NCBI GenBank assembly: GCA_002417975.1
Contig: DIDE01000024.1
Coordinates: forward strand, 1 to 11,299
DNA length: 11,299 nucleotides
Direction of reading: 5' to 3'
Source: Eggerthellaceae bacterium UBA5808
GTDB lineage: Bacteria > Actinomycetota > Coriobacteriia > Coriobacteriales > Eggerthellaceae
The notes below the pieces were generated by a model, which had not been told where the DNA came from, made no database searches, and saw only the letters and a program-made list of their open reading frames with translations. Positions 6,198-11,299 of this stretch are shown in pieces. Made by a program: the position numbers and the translations under genes. The number at the start of each line of letters is the position of its first letter. Position 1 is the first letter of the stretch.

Positions 6198-7567
6198 GTA
6201 GAGTCTTGAATAATCCTCATTTTGATGGTGCTACGTTCTTTATTCGAACGTATGGTTGCCAAATGAACCAACATGATGCAGAACGATTAGGTGGATCTCT
6301 TAAGGCGTGTGGAGCAACAGAAGCATCTTCTATGGAAAATGCAGATTTTGTTGTATTTGTTACTTGTTGCGTTCGCGAACGAGCTGATGAACGTTTGTAT
6401 GGCCAGGTAGGGTCAATTAAAAATCTTCCGGTACGTTCGGATTCTCCGTATGGCAAGCGTTATATTGCTGTTGGTGGATGTATTGGACAGCGAGACGGAC
6501 AATCATTGATTGATCGTTTAAACCACGTTGATATTGTATTTGGAACGCATAATCTTCCTATGCTTCCTCAGCTTTTTGCCCATGCTATTGAGTATGGTGG
6601 GCATCAAATGAGTGTAGTTGCTTCGGAAAAAGAAGGTGCGTCTCCTTTTGATTTGCCGCTTGATCGACCTCATCCTTGGTCGGCGTGGCTGCCTATCACA
6701 AGTGGTTGTAATAATTTTTGCTCCTATTGTATTGTTCCTTATGTGCGTGGAAGAGAAATTTCTCGTCCAATCGAAGACATTATTTCTGAAGCTCAAACAT
6801 TTGTTAATGAAGGAACAAAAGAAATTACCTTGCTAGGTCAAAATGTAAACTCCTATGGTCGTGACTTATATGGTTCGCCTCGATTTGCTGATGTTCTTGA
6901 TTCCGTCCATGCTACAGGCATTAAACGGTTGCGTTTTGCGACAAGCCATCCTAAAGATTTGACTGATGATGTTATTGCTCGTTTCGGTACTCTTGAGCAT
7001 CTTATGCCTGCGCTTCATTTACCCGTTCAATCTGGTTCTGACCGTATTCTTGAGGCAATGAATCGACATTACACGAACAAGCAATATAGATCTATTATCG
7101 AAAAGGTTCGCAAAACGTGTCCTTCTATAGCTTTTTCAACCGATATTATTGTTGGTTTTCCAGGTGAGACTGAGAGTGATTTTCAGCAAACGTATGATCT
7201 AGTTAAACAGGTTGGGTATCAACAGGTGTATACCTTTATTTATTCGCCTCGTAAGGGAACAGTGGCGGCCCAAATGGAAAACACTGTTCCACAAGACGTT
7301 ATTCGTGATCGTTTTGATCGTCTTGTAGAACTTGTTAATGATAATGTGCATGCGATCAATCATAGTTGGATTGGACGTACGGTTGAAATTCTTGTTGAAG
7401 GTCCATCTAAAAAAGATCCTCGAATGATTGTTGGTCATAGTCCACAAAATCAAACCGTCCATGCTAAGGTACCAGCAACGGCATCGTTGCGCTCGCTGGA
7501 AGGGCAGATCGTTTCCGTTCATGTTTCTGCTGCTAAAACATGGTATTTGATCGGTGAAATTGTTTAA
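6194..7567 (+). CDS. miaB: tRNA-2-methylthio-N6-dimethylallyladenosine synthase MiaB
   Basis: This 457-residue radical-SAM enzyme adds a methylthio group to i6A at position 37 of tRNAs that read codons starting with U, giving ms2i6A. The N-terminal UPF0004 domain holds three cluster cysteines: C22 (RTYGCQMNQHD), C58 (VTCCVRERAD, where most relatives have NTC) and C96 (GGCIGQ). The radical-SAM cluster motif is C172-C176-C179 (SGCNNFCSYC). The C-terminal 65 or so residues fit a TRAM RNA-binding domain (VEILVEG through VSVHVSAAK). GTG 6194 overlaps the spoVS stop, giving translational coupling. TTG 6206 is a possible alternative that would drop only four residues. miaA, which makes the substrate i6A, follows directly, so the two steps of one modification are encoded together, in reverse order of action. 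Confidence 0.96.
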   Translation: MSRVLNNPHFDGATFFIRTYGCQMNQHDAERLGGSLKACGATEASSMENADFVVFVTCCVRERADERLYGQVGSIKNLPVRSDSPYGKRYIAVGGCIGQRDGQSLIDRLNHVDIVFGTHNLPMLPQLFAHAIEYGGHQMSVVASEKEGASPFDLPLDRPHPWSAWLPITSGCNNFCSYCIVPYVRGREISRPIEDIISEAQTFVNEGTKEITLLGQNVNSYGRDLYGSPRFADVLDSVHATGIKRLRFATSHPKDLTDDVIARFGTLEHLMPALHLPVQSGSDRILEAMNRHYTNKQYRSIIEKVRKTCPSIAFSTDIIVGFPGETESDFQQTYDLVKQVGYQQVYTFIYSPRKGTVAAQMENTVPQDVIRDRFDRLVELVNDNVHAINHSWIGRTVEILVEGPSKKDPRMIVGHSPQNQTVHAKVPATASLRSLEGQIVSVHVSAAKTWYLIGEIV

Positions 7568-7614
7568 AGTTGTTGACCTGTAGCTATAAGATTAAAGATC
7601 GAAAGGAAGTATTG

Positions 7615-8562
7615 GTGCATTCGCTCGCTCATCCGCTTGTTGCTATAGTTGGCCCGACTGCATCAGGTAAAAGCGCCTTAAGCGATCGTCTCGCCTCATG
7701 CTCAGACATTCCCAGTATCATTTTGAGCACTGATAGCATGCAAATTTATCGCAGTATGGATATTGGAACGGGCAAAGTTGCTCCTAAAGACAGAAGCGTT
7801 CCCTATTACGGGATTGATATTGTAGATCCATCTCAATCGTATTCTGCTGCTTTATTTCAACGCTATGGGCGTTCCGTTATTGAGCATGCCTCTGCACGTG
7901 GAAAACGTTGCATATTGTGTGGTGGAACGGGCTTTTATCTTCGATCAGTAATAGATGATTACCACTATGATGCGTCAGATACTGTAGACGATGGATGTGT
8001 ACGTAAGGCGTGCGAGGATTATGTTGTACGTAATGGATCAGATGGCTTATGGAAGAAATTAGAGATGCGTGATTCAGCCTCTGCTGCTCTTATTCACCCG
8101 CATGATACAAAACGTATTATTAGAGCATTTGAATTACTGAATAGTGGATCATCGTATGCACAAAAGAGAAAAGAACTTGCTCATATCACTCCGTATTATC
8201 AATCTATATGCATAGGATTGCATGTTGATCCTGATGTGCTTAATAAACGAATTGATGCTCGGGTTGATCAAATGATAGAAGAAGGTTTTGTTGACGAAGT
8301 GAAGCATCTTCTTGATTTAGGATATGGCAATACGGCAACAGCACGCCAAGCGATTGGTTATCGTGAAATAGCTGACGTACTTCATGGTAGAATGACGTTG
8401 GATCAAGCGTGCAATGCAATTAAAGTTGCTACGCATCGCTATGCTAAACGTCAGCGTACATGGTTTAGAAAAGATATGCGGATCCACTGGCTGAATGCTG
8501 ATTCAGCTAGCATCGATCAACTTGTTGATTCAGCGCAATCTATTATTGTCCGTCTAAAATGA
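7615..8562 (+). CDS. miaA: tRNA dimethylallyltransferase MiaA
   Basis: This 315-residue enzyme transfers a dimethylallyl group from dimethylallyl diphosphate to A37 of tRNAs reading UNN codons, making the i6A that MiaB then methylthiolates. The P-loop GPTASGKS is at residues 13-20. It is followed by STDSMQIYRSMDIGTGK (substrate and tRNA contact region), GGTGFYLRS, HPHDTKRIIRAFEL, and the C-terminal RQAIGYRE and KRQRTWFRK motifs. The length fits the family (about 300-320). The reading frame is open back to TTG 7570, but that start has no ribosome binding site and adds 15 unconserved residues. GTG 7615 has AAAGGA (7602-7607) seven bases upstream; TTG 7612 is a near alternative. It follows miaB after 47 bases. 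In E. coli miaA neighbours hfq and hflX; here dapF stands between miaA and hflX and no hfq is visible. Confidence 0.95.
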   Translation: MHSLAHPLVAIVGPTASGKSALSDRLASCSDIPSIILSTDSMQIYRSMDIGTGKVAPKDRSVPYYGIDIVDPSQSYSAALFQRYGRSVIEHASARGKRCILCGGTGFYLRSVIDDYHYDASDTVDDGCVRKACEDYVVRNGSDGLWKKLEMRDSASAALIHPHDTKRIIRAFELLNSGSSYAQKRKELAHITPYYQSICIGLHVDPDVLNKRIDARVDQMIEEGFVDEVKHLLDLGYGNTATARQAIGYREIADVLHGRMTLDQACNAIKVATHRYAKRQRTWFRKDMRIHWLNADSASIDQLVDSAQSIIVRLK

Positions 8563-8600
8563 ATTACCGCCCAATAGATGAAAAGGATAGTTGAGAGTCA

Positions 8601-9524
8601 ATGAAACTCGATTTTGTTAAACTGCAAGGTCTTGGTAATGATTTTATATTCATCGATGATTTTTCAAATGAGATTACTCTGTCTAAGAAACAAGTAGCAT
8701 TTTTATGTGATCGGCACTTTGGAATTGGAGCCGATGGCGTTATTCTTGTTCGCCCTTCTAAACATGCTGAATGTGCTGCATACATGCACTATATAAACTC
8801 AGATGGTACGTTAGCCCAGATGTGCGGCAATGGGGTACGTTGCTTTGCAAAGTTCCTCGTTGATCGTGGTTTTGTCCAATCGTCTGCTGGCCATTTTGTT
8901 GCGGATACGCTTTCTGGTCCACATCCTATTTCATTTAACGTTGACGATAATGATCGTCTTACCGATGCAACTGTTGATATGGGTCATCCTATTCTTGACC
9001 CTCAAGAGGTGCCAGTTGATGCGTCAGTTAATGCTCATACGTCTGAGGGCATTGGGTATGTAAAAGAACTGCCAATTGACTCGCCTTTTGGAACGTTTGC
9101 ATTTACATGCGTTTCTATGGGAAATCCTCATGCTGTATGTTTTCTTGATTCGCTAGATTCATTACCTTCCGATCTTTTTACCGATCAGCGCATAAGATCT
9201 ATTGCAACCTTTGACGTGAATCGCGTTGGGTCTTTCTTTGAATCTCATCATCTGTTCCCTGAAAAAACCAATGTTGAATTTGTTACGGTAAATGATCCGA
9301 CAGGCATTTCGATGCGCGTATTCGAACGTGGATGCGGTGAGACCTTAGCATGTGGGACAGGAACGTGTGCGACCAATGTCGCTTTAGCTCTTACTGGCAG
9401 AAGTGGTCGATGCAACGATATTCATCTTCGTGGCGGGGTGCTTCACATTGAATGGGATACCAATGATCATGTAATGATGACTGGAGCTGCGCGTGAAGTC
9501 TATGAGGGCAGCATCGTTTTATAA
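8601..9524 (+). CDS. dapF: Diaminopimelate epimerase
   Basis: This 307-residue cytoplasmic enzyme interconverts LL- and meso-diaminopimelate without a cofactor, supplying peptidoglycan and lysine synthesis. Both catalytic cysteines are present: C75 in the MCGNGVRCFAKF motif and C251 in ACGTGTCATN, preceded by ERGCGETL. Other family signatures are LQGLGNDFIFID near the N-terminus, RHFGIGADG at 38-46, and MGNPHAV mid-protein. It is some 25 residues longer than typical DapF (275-285). The extra length is probably in the middle, around the segment rich in Asp and Val (residues about 125-160). ATG 8601 is preceded by AAAAGGA (8581-8587, 13 bases away) and GAGAG (8593-8597, very close), so initiation may be weak. 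It lies 38 bases after miaA in the same direction, so co-transcription is likely although the functions are unrelated. Confidence 0.96.
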   Translation: MKLDFVKLQGLGNDFIFIDDFSNEITLSKKQVAFLCDRHFGIGADGVILVRPSKHAECAAYMHYINSDGTLAQMCGNGVRCFAKFLVDRGFVQSSAGHFVADTLSGPHPISFNVDDNDRLTDATVDMGHPILDPQEVPVDASVNAHTSEGIGYVKELPIDSPFGTFAFTCVSMGNPHAVCFLDSLDSLPSDLFTDQRIRSIATFDVNRVGSFFESHHLFPEKTNVEFVTVNDPTGISMRVFERGCGETLACGTGTCATNVALALTGRSGRCNDIHLRGGVLHIEWDTNDHVMMTGAAREVYEGSIVL

Positions 9525-9604
9525 CGTATTAATCCATCGCTCGTTATAACACCTTTTGAGTTGTATTACCTATTACTATGTGAAGAGAGCTAGCTAACTG
9601 AAAT

Positions 9605-10918
9605 ATGTCACGTTGTGAACCGTATGAAACAGATATAAAGCCTGAACGAGCTTTGCTTGTTGGCGTCGAATTTCCAAGCTCTAAATGGTCGCTCGATGAT
9701 ACAATGGCCGAACTTAAGCGTCTTACCGCTACTGCTGGCGCGGAATGCGTCTATTCAACCACACAACGCCTTGCATCGCCAAATCCTCGTTCATTTGTCG
9801 GAACGGGGAAAGCCAAAGAAATTGCGTCACTTTGCTTAGCACATGCTGTAGACGTAGTTATTTTTGATGATGATCTCTCTCCATCGCAACAGAGTAATTT
9901 AGAACATATCGTTCCTGATAATGTAAAAGTAATTGATCGAACAGCACTGATTCTTGATATTTTTGCTCTGCATGCTCATACCAAAGCTGGCCGTTTACAA
10001 GTACGTCTAGCACAAAATGAGTATCTGCTTCCACGTTTGCGCGGCATGTGGGCGCATTTGGCTTCAAATCGTATGGGAGGAGGCGTTGGGTCGCGTTTTG
10101 GTGAAGGGGAGAGTCAACTTGAAGTTGATCGTCGCATTGTGCGCAAGCGGATTACATCTATCAAGCGTCAACTTGATGACCTTTCCAAGAATCGATCCAC
10201 TCAACGCTCTCAACGAACCTCAAGTGGTATGTTGCACGTTGCTTTAGCAGGTTACACTAATGCAGGAAAATCGTGTCTTCTTAATGCTTTGACTCATGCT
10301 GATGTACTTAGTCACGACAAACTATTTGCAACACTTGATTCAACAACAAGAAAGCTCACACTTCCTGAAGGCCGTGAAGTAACGCTTACTGATACCGTTG
10401 GTTTTATTCAGAAACTTCCCACTACACTTATTGATGCATTTAAATCAACGCTTGATGAAATTGTTGATGCTGATGTCATTATTCACGTTATTGATGCATC
10501 TGCTGATAATTTTGTTGACCAGATGCAAGCAGTTGACAAAGTTCTCGGTCAAATACATGCAGGATCAATTAATAAAATTGTTGTGTTCAACAAGATTGAT
10601 TTGCTCGATCAAGAACATCTTGAGGCGCTTCGTAAGCGATACGTTGATGCTCTTTTTATTTCCGCCAAAGATCATCAGGGAATCGATGAACTAATATCGC
10701 ATATTGCGCGTATCGCTGCCGCTCAAGACTGCTGTGTCACGCTTTTAGTTCCATATCAAAGGGGAGATATAGTCTCTTTTGTCCATGAACGATGCTTCAT
10801 TATCAGCGAAACGCATACTGATTGTGGTACAAAGCTTCTAATCAGGGTTAATCGTTCGCTATATTCTCATATTGAGCCCTTTATCATCGATAACAGAGAA
10901 TCTAGTGCTCACTCATAA
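9605..10918 (+). CDS. hflX: Ribosome-associated GTPase HflX
   Basis: This 437-residue cytoplasmic GTPase of the HflX family binds the 50S subunit; in E. coli it splits stalled or heat-damaged ribosomes. The N-terminal HflX domain has the nucleotide-contact region FVGTGKAKEI, then ARTKAGR-like HAHTKAGRLQVRLAQ. The glycine-rich loop MGGGVGSRFGEGE leads into a helix of about 60 residues. The G domain has G1 GYTNAGKS (216-223), G3 DTVGF (263-267), G4 NKID (329-332) and a SAK G5. A C-terminal segment follows. ATG 9605 is the first start after an in-frame TGA at 9599. No strong ribosome binding site or promoter is visible in the 80-base gap, which holds only the palindrome AGCTAGCT (9588-9595), so it is probably co-transcribed with dapF. 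Its stop lies 4 bases from the converging lexA stop. Confidence 0.95.
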   Translation: MSRCEPYETDIKPERALLVGVEFPSSKWSLDDTMAELKRLTATAGAECVYSTTQRLASPNPRSFVGTGKAKEIASLCLAHAVDVVIFDDDLSPSQQSNLEHIVPDNVKVIDRTALILDIFALHAHTKAGRLQVRLAQNEYLLPRLRGMWAHLASNRMGGGVGSRFGEGESQLEVDRRIVRKRITSIKRQLDDLSKNRSTQRSQRTSSGMLHVALAGYTNAGKSCLLNALTHADVLSHDKLFATLDSTTRKLTLPEGREVTLTDTVGFIQKLPTTLIDAFKSTLDEIVDADVIIHVIDASADNFVDQMQAVDKVLGQIHAGSINKIVVFNKIDLLDQEHLEALRKRYVDALFISAKDHQGIDELISHIARIAAAQDCCVTLLVPYQRGDIVSFVHERCFIISETHTDCGTKLLIRVNRSLYSHIEPFIIDNRESSAHS

Positions 10919-10922
10919 GCTA

Positions 10923-11299
10923 TCAATATATATGTCTAAATAGGGCAACAACTTTTCCGACGATTGAACAATCTCTCACAATAATAGGGTCCATCGATGA
11001 ATTTTCAGGTTGAAGCCTTATATGATCCGTCTCTTTAAAGAAACGCTTAACCGTTGCGCCATCGTCGATAAGAGCAACAACGATATCACCATTTTGTGCT
11101 GTCTGCTGCTCTTTAACAACGATGTAATCGCCATCGTTAATTCCTGCTTCGATCATTGACTCGCCATGAACTGATAATAGGAATGATGCGGAATCACCGA
11201 CTATTTCTTTAGGTAACGTCATATGATCCGTTACGTTTTGATCAGCTAGAATTGGTACACCTGCAGCTACATTACCAATAAGAGGTAGTGAAACAGCCT
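10923..11299 (-). CDS. lexA: LexA repressor, C-terminal part (5' end outside window)
   Basis: About 124 C-terminal residues are visible; the N-terminal DNA-binding domain lies beyond the right edge. LexA represses SOS genes and cleaves itself when RecA filaments form on single-stranded DNA. The self-cleavage site Ala-Gly is encoded at 11264-11259 in the context GNVAAGVPIL. The catalytic serine is at 11159-11157 (HGESM) and the catalytic lysine at 11048-11046 (GATVKRF). An ATG at 11222 is internal, because the frame stays open through the cleavage site to the edge. With the cleavage site and both catalytic residues intact, the protein looks functional. A phage-type repressor of the same peptidase family is possible but less likely beside hflX and dapF. 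Confidence 0.93.
   Translation of the reverse strand, partial: AVSLPLIGNVAAGVPILADQNVTDHMTLPKEIVGDSASFLLSVHGESMIEAGINDGDYIVVKEQQTAQNGDIVVALIDDGATVKRFFKETDHIRLQPENSSMDPIIVRDCSIVGKVVALFRHIY

Noticed and set aside
7570..7614. Earlier TTG start for miaA
   Set aside because: It has no ribosome binding site and the added residues do not resemble MiaA; GTG 7615 is well placed behind AAAGGA.
9902..9914. LexA-box-like sequence GAACATATCGTTC
   Set aside because: The gap between the half-sites is 5 bases rather than the 4 of the Gram-positive SOS box, and it lies within the hflX coding sequence.
1..11299. CRISPR arrays, insertion sequences, tRNA or rRNA genes, attachment sites
   Set aside because: No regularly spaced repeats, transposase-like proteins, cloverleaf-type sequences or target-site duplications were seen.

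Overview
The window is a bacterial chromosomal segment with moderately low GC (low to mid 40s percent by eye). It carries seven complete core genes, one permease gene, and two genes cut by the window edges. The gene order rny - GHKL-type ATPase - spoVS - miaB - miaA - dapF - hflX, with lexA converging on hflX, together with the protein sequences, suggests the actinobacterial class Coriobacteriia (Eggerthellaceae/Atopobiaceae relatives). This is recognition of family and context, not a database result. I see no mobile element, CRISPR array, tRNA or rRNA.

Layout. 1-656 (minus) holds the start of a LutA/LldE-type Fe-S lactate-oxidation subunit, cut by the left edge. It is transcribed away from lctP (1010-2692, plus), a lactate permease of the LctP family. 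The 353-base gap between them holds a candidate promoter and operator and an unusual double Shine-Dalgarno arrangement. A second long gap (2693-3050) precedes rny. It holds a large bipartite hairpin and a clear intrinsic-terminator structure only about 30 bases before the rny start codon, with a 10-bp upstream complement that could act as an antiterminator. The gap therefore looks like an attenuated leader for RNase Y.

From 3051 to 10918 all genes run on the plus strand. rny (RNase Y) and a little-known GHKL ATPase form a tight pair. A good sigma-70-type promoter at 5753-5781 then precedes spoVS, which overlaps miaB by 4 bases; miaA, dapF and hflX follow with gaps of at most 80 bases. hflX meets lexA (minus, cut by the right edge) tail to tail with 4 bases between the stop codons.

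How the genes fit together. The left module handles uptake and oxidation of lactate. The right module is mainly RNA and translation housekeeping: mRNA turnover (RNase Y), tRNA A37 modification (MiaA makes i6A, MiaB converts it to ms2i6A) and a ribosome-associated GTPase (HflX). Diaminopimelate epimerase supplies cell wall and lysine synthesis, and LexA is the SOS repressor. The least understood parts are the GHKL ATPase beside RNase Y, which has a perfect 13-bp inverted repeat in the 5' end of its gene, SpoVS in what is probably a non-sporulating lineage, and the structured rny leader.
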